DNA from: Devosia sp. FKR38 | GTDB taxonomy: Bacteria; Pseudomonadota; Alphaproteobacteria; Rhizobiales; Devosiaceae | Length of the DNA stretch: 64,000 nt | Assembly (NCBI RefSeq): GCF_005222805.1 | Contig: NZ_STGC01000002.1 | Span: 1-64,000, forward strand | Direction: 5' to 3' | Shown here: piece after piece, positions 34,233 to 44,212 of the stretch | How the letters are laid out: each line of letters starts with the position of its first letter | Position numbering within the stretch: position 1 is the first letter of the stretch | Program-made: the position numbers and the translations under genes | Notes under the pieces: generated by a model | Databases searched by the model: none | Told to the model about the DNA's origin: nothing | The model's input: the letters and a program-made list of their open reading frames with translations, nothing else

Positions 34233-35984
34233 TTGGCGCACACTATCACCATGAATAGTGCGTCGCCGACTGCAGCCATTGCCAAGCCGGGCCGCCTTGC
34301 GCGGCTCGACAACATCCTGGATCGCATCCTGGATGCGGCACCTGTTGGCATGGTGGTCTGTGACCTTGCCGGGGTGGTGCTCTATGCCAATACCGCCATC
34401 AAGACGATGCTCGGGCAGGCCGCAGCGCTGACCATTGGCGGCAGACTGACCGATCTGGTGCGCGACGATGGCGAAGGCGAAACCGCTGTCACTTTGCATG
34501 TGCAACGGCTTATCCGCGGCGAGGTCGGCAGCTATCGCGGCGAGTATCGCGTCCGGCATGCCGATGGCTCCCTGGTCTGGGTGATGCTCGCCATTTCTCT
34601 GCTGCGCGCCGACTTTGCCGAGGGGCGCGAGTGTCTGATTCTGCAATTGACCAGCATCGAGCGGCAGAAAGCGGCTGAAGCGGCGCTGGCTTTCTCCGAG
34701 AGCCGCCTCAACTATGCGCTGGAGAGTGCGCGGCAGGGCGTGTGGGACCACGATATCCGCACCGACACCATGTATTATTCGCGCATGTGGCGCGTCATGC
34801 GGGGTATTCCGCCCGACGAGCCGGTGCCGGCAGACCACCATGCGGAATGGATCAAGCGCATCCATCCCGATGACGTCGCGCATGTGCTGATCAACATGAA
34901 AAAACAGGATCGAGGCGACGACGATTTTGACGCGCTTGAGTATCGCGAGCGCAAGCGTGATGGCAATTATGTGTGGATCCTCAGCCGGGGCAAGCCGGTA
35001 GAGTGGGATGAGAACGGCACACCGATCCGAACCCTGGGTACGGACACGGACATCACCCGGCTCAAGACCGTGGAACTCGAACTGGCGGCCGAGAAGGAAC
35101 GGCTGCGCGTGACGCTGGAGTCGATTGCCGACGGCATGATCTCTACGGATGCCATGGGCACGGTGATCTTCATGAACTCGGCGGCAGAACTGCTCACCGG
35201 TGTCAGCAGCGCTGACGGCCTGGGGCGGCCTGTCCAAGACATCTTTCCGCTGTCCAGCGGCGAAAGCGGCGATCGACTTCCGTGCCCGGTGTCGCAGTGT
35301 TTGGAAACCTCCGAGGTCGCCTATATCGATGGCGACGTCCTGCTCACTGGGCCGGATGGCATTGGCCGCGACATCCGCTGCACTGCTTCGCCGGTCAAGA
35401 CCGGTGACCGCGGCCTTGCCGGCGTGGTGCTGGTATTCCAGGACGTTACGCAGAGCCGGGCCATGCAGCGGGCGCTGGCCCATTCGGCCGCCCATGACGA
35501 TTTGACGGGCCTGCCCAACCGCGCCGCCTTTGAGCGGGCGCTCAACGCGGCCATTGCCAGTGCGCGGTCGACGCAGAGCACGCATTGCCTGCTTTATCTG
35601 GATCTGGATCGCTTCAAGCCCGTCAACGATACGGCGGGACATGCCGCGGGCGATGCTTTGCTGCGCCAGATCGCCCAGACCATTCGCGGCAGCTGCCGAC
35701 GACATGATCTGGCGGCGCGCATTGGCGGCGATGAATTTGCAGTGCTGCTGCTCGACTGCCCCATGGCGAGCGGCAAGGCGCTGGCGGACAAGATTGTGCG
35801 CGCCATTGGCGCCCTCTTGTTTGACTGGGCAGGACGCACCTATCGTGTGGGGGCCAGCGTGGGCGTAACCGTCATCACCGAGGCGCCGTCGTCACCACTG
35901 GGTTTCATGGGCGAGGCCGATGCGGCCTGCTATGCGGCCAAGGCGCGCGGCCGCAGCACGGCGGTTGTGTTCCAGAGCCTTTAG
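34233..35984 (+). CDS. Soluble PAS-GGDEF diguanylate cyclase
   Basis: A 583-residue cytoplasmic protein without membrane segments: three PAS-like domains (about 25-150, 155-285, 290-410) and a GGDEF domain. GGDEF is at 498-502 and the I-site RRHD precedes it by five residues, so it should make cyclic di-GMP with feedback inhibition. There is no EAL domain. Start uncertain: TTG 34233 has an AAGG nearby, while ATG 34251 is six codons later. Its stop overlaps that of the convergent oxidoreductase (shared TTAG). Confidence 0.9.
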   Translation: MAHTITMNSASPTAAIAKPGRLARLDNILDRILDAAPVGMVVCDLAGVVLYANTAIKTMLGQAAALTIGGRLTDLVRDDGEGETAVTLHVQRLIRGEVGSYRGEYRVRHADGSLVWVMLAISLLRADFAEGRECLILQLTSIERQKAAEAALAFSESRLNYALESARQGVWDHDIRTDTMYYSRMWRVMRGIPPDEPVPADHHAEWIKRIHPDDVAHVLINMKKQDRGDDDFDALEYRERKRDGNYVWILSRGKPVEWDENGTPIRTLGTDTDITRLKTVELELAAEKERLRVTLESIADGMISTDAMGTVIFMNSAAELLTGVSSADGLGRPVQDIFPLSSGESGDRLPCPVSQCLETSEVAYIDGDVLLTGPDGIGRDIRCTASPVKTGDRGLAGVVLVFQDVTQSRAMQRALAHSAAHDDLTGLPNRAAFERALNAAIASARSTQSTHCLLYLDLDRFKPVNDTAGHAAGDALLRQIAQTIRGSCRRHDLAARIGGDEFAVLLLDCPMASGKALADKIVRAIGALLFDWAGRTYRVGASVGVTVITEAPSSPLGFMGEADAACYAAKARGRSTAVVFQSL

Positions 35985-37360
35985 TCGAGCGGCCTGAGCT
36001 CGCCCAACATGGTGGGGATCAGCTCGCTGACCGTCGGGTGAATATGCACGGTCTGCATCATGGTGGTGTAGGGCGTGCCGGCCGCCATCAATTGCAACAG
36101 GCTTTGCACCACCTCATCGCCGCCAATACCCAGCACCGCGGCGCCCAGCAGCTTCTTGCTCTCGGCGTCGACCAGCACTTTCATCATGCCCTGCGTTTCG
36201 CCGCGCTCGCGGGCGCGCGCGACATTGCTCATCAGCCTTGTACCAATCAGCGCCGGACGCCCGGATCGCCGAACCTCGTCTTCAGTCATGCCGATGCGCC
36301 CCAGCGGCGGATCAATGAACAGCCCATAGACCGGCATGCGCCCGGCCACCGAGCGCGTGCCGCCGTCGAGGACATTGTCGGCGACGATTTCAAAGTCATT
36401 GTAGGCGGTATGCGTGAAGGCGCCGCGACCGTTGACGTCGCCCAGAGCCCAGATGCCCGGCACATTGGTGCGCAGGTGATCGTCAGTGACGATATAGCCC
36501 CGCGCATCGGTGGAGACGCCGGCGGCAGACAGATTTAGCGCTTCGGTGTTGGGCGTCCGCCCCAGCGCCACCATCAGGTGGCTGCCTTCCACCGAGGCAC
36601 GACGCTCACCGCTCTTGAACGACACCAGCATGCCATGGCCGGCCCGGGCCACCGATTCAATGGTGGTGTTGAACAGGAAGGTCACGCCCTCGGCTTCCAG
36701 GATCTGCCGGATGTGCTGGGATATATCGGCATCCTCGCGCTGCGCCGCCCGAGGCCCGCGCTCGACGACAGTCACCTTGGACCCGAACCGGGAGTACATA
36801 TGGGCAAACTCGAGCCCGATGTAGCTGGCCCCGGCGATCACCAGATGTCCGGGCAGGCTATCGAGCCTGAGGATGGAGGTATTGGTGAGGTAGGGCACCT
36901 TGTTCAGGCCCGGCCAATCAGGAAGGCTCGCTCGGCCGCCGGTGTTGATGAAGATCTGCGGCGCACGCAGCAGGCGACCGTTCACTGCGACCTCGGTGGG
37001 CGAGGCAAAACTGGCTTCGCCGCGGATGACTTCAAGCGTGCTGTAGCCGGCCAGCCAGTCCGTAAGGCCGGCAACCGAGGCCGCAACCACGCCATCCATG
37101 CGGGCGCGCACCGCCGCCATGTCGACGCTGACCGGTCCCTTGACCATGACGCCAAAATCGCCGGCCCGCCGGGCGGCCCAGGCTGCCCGTGCGCTGGCGA
37201 CCAGGGTCTTGGTGGGTGTGCAGCCATCGTTGACGCAGGTGCCGCCCAGATGCCGGCGCTCGATCAGCGCAACGCGCTTGCCGGCTCCGGCCATACGCGC
37301 CGCCAGCGACGGGCCGGCCTGACCGGCGCCGATGACAATGGCATCAAAGGGTTCAGACAT
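35981..37360 (-). CDS. FAD-dependent disulfide reductase (mercuric reductase-like)
   Basis: A 459-residue class I pyridine nucleotide-disulfide oxidoreductase with FAD motif GAGQAGPS, the redox-active CVNDGC pair followed by TPTK, a second Rossmann domain and a C-terminal HIHPTVSEL with the active-site His. It lacks the N-terminal heavy-metal domain and any C-terminal vicinal cysteines, so true mercury reduction is doubtful. It lies 66 bp downstream of sthA on the same strand. Confidence 0.88.
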   Translation of the reverse strand: MSEPFDAIVIGAGQAGPSLAARMAGAGKRVALIERRHLGGTCVNDGCTPTKTLVASARAAWAARRAGDFGVMVKGPVSVDMAAVRARMDGVVAASVAGLTDWLAGYSTLEVIRGEASFASPTEVAVNGRLLRAPQIFINTGGRASLPDWPGLNKVPYLTNTSILRLDSLPGHLVIAGASYIGLEFAHMYSRFGSKVTVVERGPRAAQREDADISQHIRQILEAEGVTFLFNTTIESVARAGHGMLVSFKSGERRASVEGSHLMVALGRTPNTEALNLSAAGVSTDARGYIVTDDHLRTNVPGIWALGDVNGRGAFTHTAYNDFEIVADNVLDGGTRSVAGRMPVYGLFIDPPLGRIGMTEDEVRRSGRPALIGTRLMSNVARARERGETQGMMKVLVDAESKKLLGAAVLGIGGDEVVQSLLQLMAAGTPYTTMMQTVHIHPTVSELIPTMLGELRPLD

Positions 37361-37426
37361 GGCAGCACGCTCTCACAAACAGAATGCGCGAACCTAGTCC
37401 GGCCATCGCTGCGGCGCCAGCCCGCT

Positions 37427-38842
37427 CTATTCAATCGGCGCGATGGGCGTATTGCGCGGCATGCGGTTCCAGGCATCGAGGGCCGCGATCTTGTAGGCCT
37501 CTGCCAGGGTGGGATAGTTGAAGGCATTCTCCACAAAATAATCCAGCGTACCGCCCAGGTTGAGCACGGCCTGACCGATGTGGATCAGCTCCGTCGCGCC
37601 TTCGCCGACGATATGCACGCCCAGCAGTTTGCGCGTTTCGAGCGAGAAGATCATCTTCATCATGCCCGACTGCAGGCCCATGATGTGGCCGCGCGAGGTC
37701 TCGCGGAAGCGGGCGACGCCACTCTCATAGGCAATGCCCTGTTCGCGCACCTGCTGCTCGGTGAGACCGACGGTGGAGATTTCGGGCACAGCATAGATGC
37801 CATAGGGGAAGAACGCCGGCGCTGGCGGCATGGCCGCGCCGCAGGCATGCAGGGCGGCAATGCGCCCCTGCTCCATGGACGTCGAGGCGAGCGAGGGAAA
37901 GCCAATAACGTCGCCTGCGGCATAGATATTGCGCGTCGAGGTCTGAAAGGTGATCGGATCGACCTTGAGCCGCCCGCGATCGGCCGGGACGATGCCGCAA
38001 TTCTCCAGCCCCAGGTCAGCGGTGGCGCCGCTGCGCCCGGCCGCATAGAGCAGCATGTCGGAGCGGATGCGACGGCCGTCCGCGAGAATGGCCACCGGCC
38101 AGCCCTGCTCGTCGAGCTCCACCGTCTCGACCTTGGCGCCGAAGCGAATGGTCATGCCGCGCTTGCGCAGGTCGTGGGTGAATTCCTCGATGATCTCGCG
38201 GTCGATGAAATCGAGAATGGTGTCACGCGGCTCAATGATGGTCACCGGCACGTCGAGCGCGGAGAAGATGGTGGCATATTCAATGCCGATAACGCCGGCG
38301 CCGACCACAGTCAGGCTGCGCGGCACGCGCGGCTCGAACACCAGGCTGTCGCTATCGACCACCGAATGGTCGTTGAACGGAATATTGGCCGGGCGATAGG
38401 GCGCCGTGCCCACCGCGATCACCGCATGCTCGAAGCCGAAGGTGTGCACATCGCCCGTCGGGTCGGTGACGCTGATGTGGTTGGCGTCGATGAAGCGCGC
38501 CTTGCCGGCGAAGGTGCGCACGCCATTGCGGGCGAACTGGTGCTCGAGCACCTCGATCTCATAGTCCAGCGTCATGCGCAGGCGGGCACCGAGATCTTTG
38601 CCCTCGATGTCCTTTTTGACGCGATAGGACAGGCCATAGAAGCCGCGCTCACGCCAGCCGGAGAGGTTGAGCACGGTCTCGCGGAGCGTCTTGGACGGGA
38701 TGGTGCCGGTGTGGACCGACACGCCGCCCAGGCGGAGCCGGTTCTCCACCACCAGAACCGATTTGCCCAGCTTGGCCGCCTGGATGGCGGCGCGACGGCC
38801 GGCCGGACCACTGCCGATGACGACGAGATTATATGTGTTCAA
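37427..38842 (-). CDS. sthA: Soluble pyridine nucleotide transhydrogenase
   Basis: The 471-residue flavoprotein matches SthA, which exchanges hydride between NADPH and NAD+. It keeps the FAD loop (GSGPAGRRAA) but at the redox-disulfide position reads GGVSVHTGTIPSKT, with both cysteines absent, as expected for a transhydrogenase rather than a disulfide reductase. It sits upstream of the related FAD enzyme that keeps both cysteines; the pair probably share a transcript. Confidence 0.9.
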   Translation of the reverse strand: MNTYNLVVIGSGPAGRRAAIQAAKLGKSVLVVENRLRLGGVSVHTGTIPSKTLRETVLNLSGWRERGFYGLSYRVKKDIEGKDLGARLRMTLDYEIEVLEHQFARNGVRTFAGKARFIDANHISVTDPTGDVHTFGFEHAVIAVGTAPYRPANIPFNDHSVVDSDSLVFEPRVPRSLTVVGAGVIGIEYATIFSALDVPVTIIEPRDTILDFIDREIIEEFTHDLRKRGMTIRFGAKVETVELDEQGWPVAILADGRRIRSDMLLYAAGRSGATADLGLENCGIVPADRGRLKVDPITFQTSTRNIYAAGDVIGFPSLASTSMEQGRIAALHACGAAMPPAPAFFPYGIYAVPEISTVGLTEQQVREQGIAYESGVARFRETSRGHIMGLQSGMMKMIFSLETRKLLGVHIVGEGATELIHIGQAVLNLGGTLDYFVENAFNYPTLAEAYKIAALDAWNRMPRNTPIAPIE

Positions 38843-38942
38843 CTGCTGCCCCCGATTCGACGCCAGCGACGCCTATCCGCAGACTGTGACACTGCCATTG
38901 CGCATCGCGCAATGTTTGGTGCGGTAGGGCTGAAATGCAGCG

Positions 38943-39803
38943 CTAGTCGCCGCGCAGCACTTCATTGATCTCCGGCAGATTGTAGAACTTGCGGATCACA
39001 TCCCAGCCCTCTTCGGCGGTCTCAACGATGGTGAAGAGGTCGGGATCGGTGGGGGCAATTGTGCCGGCTTCGGCCAGGGCCTCGAAATTGATGACCTTGC
39101 TCCAGAAGCCTGCGCCGAACAGCAGCAGCGGAATGCGCGCCATGCGCCCGGTCTGGATCAGGGTCAGGGTCTCGAAGAACTCGTCCAGCGTGCCGAAACC
39201 GCCGGGGAATACGGCCACTGCCTTGGCCCGCATCAGGAAATGGATCTTGCGGGTAGCGAAATAGTGGAAGTTGAAGCTCAGTTCCGGCGTCACATAGGGA
39301 TTGGGCGCCTGCTCATGCGGCAGCACGATGTTGAGCCCGATCGAGGGCGCGCCGACATCGGCCGCGCCGCGGTTGCCGGCCTCCATCACGCCGGGCCCAC
39401 CGCCGGTGACCACCACATAGTCCTTGAAGTCGAGCGCCTTGGAGGTGGCGGAGGCGAGCTGGGCGAAATGGCGCGCCTCGTCATAGTAGTGCGAAGCCGC
39501 CTCAAGATTGGCGCGTTGGACATCATTGCGCGCCGCCCAGGCCGCCTTACCCGGCTCGGGAATGCGGGCACCGCCGAACAGCACGACTGTCGAATTGATG
39601 CCGCGCTCGCGCAGGCGGAACTCGCTCTTGAGATACTCGAGCTGGAAGCGAATGCCGCGCGTGTCCTCGGAGGTGAGGAATTCATCGTCGGCGAAGGCCA
39701 GGCGGAATGCCGCCGATTCGGTCTGGGGAGTGTGCGGGGCGCGCTTGCTGGCGGCGACATCCTCGCCAGAGGTGCGCAAAGGTGTGGGGCGGCGTTTGGC
39801 CAT
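38943..39803 (-). CDS. LOG family protein (nucleotide phosphoribohydrolase-like)
   Basis: A 286-residue member of the LOG (lysine-decarboxylase-like) family, with the diagnostic PGGFGTLDEFFE and an upstream GGGPGVMEAGNRGA. LOG enzymes release free bases from nucleoside monophosphates, including cytokinins. Start ATG 39803 has GGAG eight bases before it. It is 100 bp from sthA and divergent from the phytase gene. Confidence 0.88.
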   Translation of the reverse strand: MAKRRPTPLRTSGEDVAASKRAPHTPQTESAAFRLAFADDEFLTSEDTRGIRFQLEYLKSEFRLRERGINSTVVLFGGARIPEPGKAAWAARNDVQRANLEAASHYYDEARHFAQLASATSKALDFKDYVVVTGGGPGVMEAGNRGAADVGAPSIGLNIVLPHEQAPNPYVTPELSFNFHYFATRKIHFLMRAKAVAVFPGGFGTLDEFFETLTLIQTGRMARIPLLLFGAGFWSKVINFEALAEAGTIAPTDPDLFTIVETAEEGWDVIRKFYNLPEINEVLRGD

Positions 39804-39868
39804 TGTTGGGCTCCATCTTGGTGGGGCCCTTGTAGCGCGTTGCCGTGCCGATGCGAAAGTTAGCGACG

Positions 39869-39908
39869 CCGTCACGAGAGCGTCATTGCAGCGTCGTCAC
39901 GCTGTTGC
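39869..39908 (+). promoter_or_regulatory. Candidate Pho box array upstream of the phytase gene
   Basis: Four 7-mers occur at exact 11-bp spacing: CCGTCAC (39869), GCGTCAT (39880), GCGTCGT (39891) and CTGTTGC (39902), separated by 4-bp spacers. The PhoB-binding consensus is tandem CTGTCAT repeats with 4-bp spacers. The array ends 45 bp before the phytase ATG. The match is partial in each unit, but the periodicity and downstream gene make a PhoB site likely. Confidence 0.6.
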
Positions 39909-39952
39909 CGAGGCGCGGCAGGAGTTTGTGAAATTTCCCCGGGAGATCCTCC

Positions 39953-41257
39953 ATGCGAACCCTGCCCTGTGTGCTTGTTGCTATTCTCTTGTCGTCGAGC
40001 GCATTGCCCGCGCTGGCCCAGAGCGTTGCAGAGGTTGCCCCCACGCTGCAGACCCCCATCCTGACCGAGGCGGATGCGGACGCAGATGCCGACGATCCGG
40101 CAATTTTCGTCAATGCTGCAGACAGCGCCAAAAGCCTTGTGGTTACGGCGGTCAAGAATGGCGGCATTCGCGTTTATGGTCTCGACGGCAGCCTGATCCA
40201 GACCGTTCTCCCCGCCGAAGATGGCCGCATCAACAATGTCGATATCGTCTATGGCTTCACGCTGGATGACGGCTCCAAGGCAGACCTCGTGCTGGCCGCG
40301 GATCGCGGGCTCGATATCATCCGCGCCTTCCGCATCGACCCGGCGGCCGCCGAGCCGCTGAGCGAGATCACCGATCCGGCAGCCGCCCGTGCCTTTCCGA
40401 AGCGCTACACCAATGACGGCACTGCGACCGAGGACAATCCGGTCGATGACCAGAATACGGTCTATGGCCTTGCCGCGTGGAGCGACCCGGCCGCCGGCAA
40501 GACCTGGATCGTGGGAACACAGCGACATCAGCCGACGGTTGGCGTGTTCACGCTGATGGCAACGGCTGGCGGCAAGGTTCAGGCTGTGCTCGACCATGAA
40601 TTCCGCGGCGTCACCACCCAGGATGGCCAGGACCTATGGGCCGAAAATGACGACGATCCGCTGCTCGATTTCAGCCCGCAGTTCGAAGGCGCCGTGATCG
40701 ACCGGACCACGGGCACGATCTACGCCGGCCAGGAAGATGTGGGCATCTGGACTGTTCCGGTTACGGGTGGCGAGCCCAAGCTGGCCTACACCACGCGCGG
40801 TTCGGCCAGCAGCAGCTTCCACCATCCCGACAGCGTCATCGCGCGCGATGTGGAAGGGCTGAGCATCTACTACGCCGCGACCGGCACGAAATATCTGCTG
40901 GCGTCCAGCCAGGGCGGCGCGCACGGCGATGCGCCGGCGCCCGATGCGCCCTATGACGACAGCTTCGCCGTGTTTGACATCACCAAGGACATGAGCCTGC
41001 TCGGCTCGTTCCGCGTGGCGGCGGCCGGTGACATCGATGCCGTGCAGGAAAGTGATGGCGCCGATGTGCTGTCGCTGGGTCTGCCCGGGTTTGAGAACGG
41101 GTTGTTCATCACCCAGGATGGCTATGCTGCGGACCTCAACGGCCTGGACGGCGAGGTCGACTCGACCAATTTCAAGTTCGTCGACTGGGCTCTGATCGCC
41201 AACAGCTTCAATCCCCCGCTTGAGATCACGCCCCAGGGCGGCGATCCGCGCCAGTAG
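39953..41257 (+). CDS. Secreted beta-propeller phytase
   Basis: A 434-residue exported enzyme with a signal peptide (cleavage probably after LPALA, about residue 22) and a mature part matching BPP phytases. The calcium-binding and active-site motifs include DADDPAIFVN near the N-terminus and NNVDIVY, with later blade motifs. It would release phosphate from phytate in the periplasm or outside. A GGGAG site precedes the ATG, and a Pho-box-like array lies upstream. A strong terminator follows. Confidence 0.9.
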   Translation: MRTLPCVLVAILLSSSALPALAQSVAEVAPTLQTPILTEADADADADDPAIFVNAADSAKSLVVTAVKNGGIRVYGLDGSLIQTVLPAEDGRINNVDIVYGFTLDDGSKADLVLAADRGLDIIRAFRIDPAAAEPLSEITDPAAARAFPKRYTNDGTATEDNPVDDQNTVYGLAAWSDPAAGKTWIVGTQRHQPTVGVFTLMATAGGKVQAVLDHEFRGVTTQDGQDLWAENDDDPLLDFSPQFEGAVIDRTTGTIYAGQEDVGIWTVPVTGGEPKLAYTTRGSASSSFHHPDSVIARDVEGLSIYYAATGTKYLLASSQGGAHGDAPAPDAPYDDSFAVFDITKDMSLLGSFRVAAAGDIDAVQESDGADVLSLGLPGFENGLFITQDGYAADLNGLDGEVDSTNFKFVDWALIANSFNPPLEITPQGGDPRQ

Positions 41258-41275
41258 TCGGGCCCCCTGCAGGTC

Positions 41276-41308
41276 AAAGGGCGTTGGGTCTTGCCAACGC
41301 CCTTTTTT
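41276..41308 (+). terminator. Rho-independent terminator after the phytase gene
   Basis: AAAGGGCGTTGG (41276-41287) pairs with CCAACGCCCTTT (41294-41305), loop GTCTTG, and the right arm runs into a T6 tract. It separates the phytase from the SRP RNA. Confidence 0.9.
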
Positions 41309-41326
41309 GTTCGCATATAGCGCATC

Positions 41327-41419
41327 GGGAGGTTGGCGCGGACGTGTTCCTCGCCAACCGGGTCAGGTCCGGAAGGAAGCAGCCCCAACGAGACCTTCAC
41401 GGGTCGTTGCCAGCCTCCT
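41327..41419 (+). ncRNA. ffs: Small signal recognition particle RNA (4.5S)
   Basis: The sequence contains the universal SRP domain IV core GGTCAGGTCCGGAAGGAAGC (41361-41380). The ends pair as GGGAGGTTGGC with GCCAGCCTCCT, giving the ~95-nt single-hairpin form of proteobacteria. It lies just upstream of dnaX, a common arrangement. Ends are set by pairing and are good to a few bases. Confidence 0.95.
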
Positions 41420-41495
41420 ACTGCAGCCTTTGGCCGTCACAGGGTTTGCACAGCCCAGGCAGAGGCTTTCCCACCCGATGTGGTAAGAAAGCGAA

Positions 41496-43268
41496 ATGGC
41501 TGGCTCCGATTCTGCATCATCGCCCTATCTCGTGCTTGCGCGGAAATATCGCCCGCGCGACTTCACCACGCTCGTCGGCCAGGACGCCATGGTGCAGACG
41601 CTGGGCAATGCCTTTGCGCAGAACCGTATTCACCACGCCTTTATCCTGACCGGCGTGCGCGGCGTCGGCAAGACCACCACCGCCCGCATCCTGGCCCGCG
41701 CCTTCAACTATGAAGACGCCAGCGGCCCCCATCCCACGCTCGACCTGAGCGTCGAGGGCGAGCACTGCCGCGCCATCATCGAAGGCCGCCACGTCGATGT
41801 GATCGAGATGGACGCGGCCTCCAATACCGGCATCGGCGACATCCGCGAAATCATCGACTCGGTGAAATATGCGCCATCGTCGGCGCCCTACAAAGTCTAT
41901 GTCATCGACGAAGTGCACATGCTCTCCACGGCGGCCTTCAACGGGCTGCTCAAGACGCTGGAAGAGCCACCGCCCTATGTGAAGTTCATCTTTGCCACCA
42001 CCGAGATCCGCAAGGTTCCGGTGACGATCCTGAGCCGCTGCATGCGGTTCGACCTGCGGCGCATCACGCCCGAGATCATGTCGGCCTATCTCGAATCGAT
42101 CCTCAATCAGGAGGGGATCGGCTTTGAGCCCGAGGCGCTGGCGATGATCGTGCGGGCGGGCGAAGGCTCGGCGCGCGACAATCTGAGCCTGCTCGATCAG
42201 GCGATTGCCCATGGCAATGGCATGGTGACGGCGGCCACGGTCAAGGCCATGCTGGGCCTGGGCGATCGGGCGCGCATCATTGACCTGTTCGAGGAATTGA
42301 TGGGCGGCCGTATCGGCGAGGCCATCGGCACCATGCGCACGCTCTATGACCTGGGCGCCGATCCGCAGACGCTGGTGGCGGACCTCGCCGATTTCACCCA
42401 TCTGGTGACCCGCATCAAGGTGGTACCGGCAGCGGCTGACGATGTCTCGCTGACGCCGGACGAACGCCGCCGCGGCGCCGAACTGGCCAGCAAGCTGCCC
42501 ATGCGCGCGCTGACGCGCGCCTGGCAGATCCTGTTCAAGGGCCATGAGGAAGTCTCGCGAGCCAACAATAGCCTGCAGGCGGCCGAAATGGCGCTGATCC
42601 GGCTGGCCTATGCCGCCGATCTGCCGAGCCCGGACGATCTGATCGCCAAGCTGGCCAACCAGCCGGCGCCGGCCCCTGCCATGCCCAGCATGGCCCTGCC
42701 ACCGCGCAGCGACCGCCCCTCGGGACCCTCAGGTGGTGGTGCATCCAGCGCCTCGGCCATGCGGATCGAACAGCCCGAGCCGGTTGACGCCGTGGCGGCA
42801 GCGCCTGAGGCGCCGCAGGCCATTGCCATACCCAAGCCGGCGCTGGCGACCGTCACCAGCTACAAGGATCTGATTGCCCTGGCCGGCGCCAAGCGCGATG
42901 TGCTGGTCAAGTTGGCGCTCGAAGGCTCGATGCGCCCGATTTCCTTTGAACAGGGCCGCATCGAAGTGGCCCTGATGGACGGCACCGATCCCGGCATTAT
43001 CGCCACGCTCTCGGCCCGACTACAGCTGTGGACCGGCGAGCGCTGGCTGGTCATGGTCTCCACCAAGCCGCCCGAGGGGCTGACGCTGCGCCAGGAGACT
43101 GAGCAGCGCAAGCAGGCCGCCCACGAGGCCGCCCATGCCGATCCGCTGGTCAAGGCCATTCTCGAGACATTTCCAGGCGCCAAGGTCGTCAATGTGACGG
43201 TGCGCGACGAGGCCGCCGCCGTGGTTGACGATGTGCCGCCCCCACCACCCGAAGAGGACGACGAATGA
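41496..43268 (+). CDS. dnaX: DNA polymerase III subunits gamma/tau
   Basis: The 590-residue clamp-loader ATPase carries Walker A ([12 protein letters not shown]), DEVHMLS and sensor motifs, a Pro/Ala-rich linker (about 385-450) and a C-terminal tau region. Most bacterial DnaX proteins have a four-Cys zinc site in the ATPase domain; here the loop after FNYED keeps only one Cys (GEHCRA), as in relatives from the order. The start is ATG 41496. The last four bases overlap the ybaB start (ATGA). Confidence 0.95.
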   Translation: MAGSDSASSPYLVLARKYRPRDFTTLVGQDAMVQTLGNAFAQNRIHHAFILTGVRGVGKTTTARILARAFNYEDASGPHPTLDLSVEGEHCRAIIEGRHVDVIEMDAASNTGIGDIREIIDSVKYAPSSAPYKVYVIDEVHMLSTAAFNGLLKTLEEPPPYVKFIFATTEIRKVPVTILSRCMRFDLRRITPEIMSAYLESILNQEGIGFEPEALAMIVRAGEGSARDNLSLLDQAIAHGNGMVTAATVKAMLGLGDRARIIDLFEELMGGRIGEAIGTMRTLYDLGADPQTLVADLADFTHLVTRIKVVPAAADDVSLTPDERRRGAELASKLPMRALTRAWQILFKGHEEVSRANNSLQAAEMALIRLAYAADLPSPDDLIAKLANQPAPAPAMPSMALPPRSDRPSGPSGGGASSASAMRIEQPEPVDAVAAAPEAPQAIAIPKPALATVTSYKDLIALAGAKRDVLVKLALEGSMRPISFEQGRIEVALMDGTDPGIIATLSARLQLWTGERWLVMVSTKPPEGLTLRQETEQRKQAAHEAAHADPLVKAILETFPGAKVVNVTVRDEAAAVVDDVPPPPPEEDDE

Positions 43269-43588
43269 AAGACATCATGGGTATGATGAAGGCCGCCAGC
43301 GAAATGAAGGGCAAGATGGAGGCCATGCAGGCCGAGCTTGCCGAGCTGGTTGTCGAAGGCCGTTCCGGCGGCGGCATGGTCACCGTGTCGCTCAGCGGCA
43401 AGGGTGAACTGAAGGCCCTCAAGATCGATCCGTCCCTATTCAAGGAAGACGATGTCGAAGTGCTCGAGGACCTGATCATCGCCGCCCATGCCGATGCCAA
43501 GGGCAAGAGCGAAGCCGAGATGCAGCGCAAGATGGCCGAGGTCACCGCCGGCCTGCCGATCCCGCCCGGCATGAAGTTTCCGTTCTAG
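43265..43588 (+). CDS. YbaB/EbfC nucleoid-associated protein
   Basis: A 107-residue DNA-binding protein of the YbaB family, with the [20 protein letters not shown] core. It forms dimers and in other bacteria binds DNA near recombination and replication proteins. It is translationally coupled to dnaX and followed by recR; this three-gene order is widely conserved. Confidence 0.95.
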   Translation: MKDIMGMMKAASEMKGKMEAMQAELAELVVEGRSGGGMVTVSLSGKGELKALKIDPSLFKEDDVEVLEDLIIAAHADAKGKSEAEMQRKMAEVTAGLPIPPGMKFPF

Positions 43589-43600
43589 GCTGCCGCACAA

Positions 43601-44197
43601 TTGGCCAATGGCGGACCCGAGATTGAGCAGCTGATCCAGCTGATGGCGCGCCTGCCGGGCTTTGGGCCCCGCTCGGCGCGGCGGGCTGTGTTGCAGCTGA
43701 TAAAGAAGAAGGATCAGCTGATGATCCCGCTGTCGGCGGCGCTGGACCGCGCCGTCGCGGCGGTGTGCACCTGCGAAATCTGCGGCAATGTCGATACGGT
43801 GAGCCCCTGCACCATCTGCGCAGACCCGAGGCGGGCCGAGAGCGGCATGCTGATCGTGGTCGAGGATGTGGCGGACCTGTGGGCGCTGGAGCGCGCCGGC
43901 GTTGGCGCCGTGCGCTATCATGTGCTGGGGGGCGTGCTGTCCCCGCTCGATGGCGTGGGGCCCGATGACATCACCATCGATGCGCTGATCGCCCGGGCGC
44001 CGCAGTTCCGCGAGATCGTGCTGGCGGTCAATGCCACGGTCGAGGGCCAGACCACCGCGCATTATATTACCGACCGCCTGAGCGGGCAGAACCTGACCAT
44101 CACGCGGCTGGCCCATGGCGTGCCCATGGGCGGCGAGCTGGATTATCTCGACGAAGGCACGCTGAGCCAGGCGCTCAAGGCCCGCACCAGCATCTAG
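43601..44197 (+). CDS. recR: Recombination mediator RecR
   Basis: The 198-residue protein has the N-terminal HhH region ([19 protein letters not shown]), a four-Cys zinc finger ([18 protein letters not shown]) and a Toprim domain ([11 protein letters not shown]). RecR with RecF/RecO loads RecA at gaps. The start is a TTG at 43601; there is no in-frame ATG between the ybaB stop and the conserved region. Confidence 0.94.
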   Translation: MANGGPEIEQLIQLMARLPGFGPRSARRAVLQLIKKKDQLMIPLSAALDRAVAAVCTCEICGNVDTVSPCTICADPRRAESGMLIVVEDVADLWALERAGVGAVRYHVLGGVLSPLDGVGPDDITIDALIARAPQFREIVLAVNATVEGQTTAHYITDRLSGQNLTITRLAHGVPMGGELDYLDEGTLSQALKARTSI

Positions 44198-44212
44198 CCA
44201 AGCGCCGTTGGC

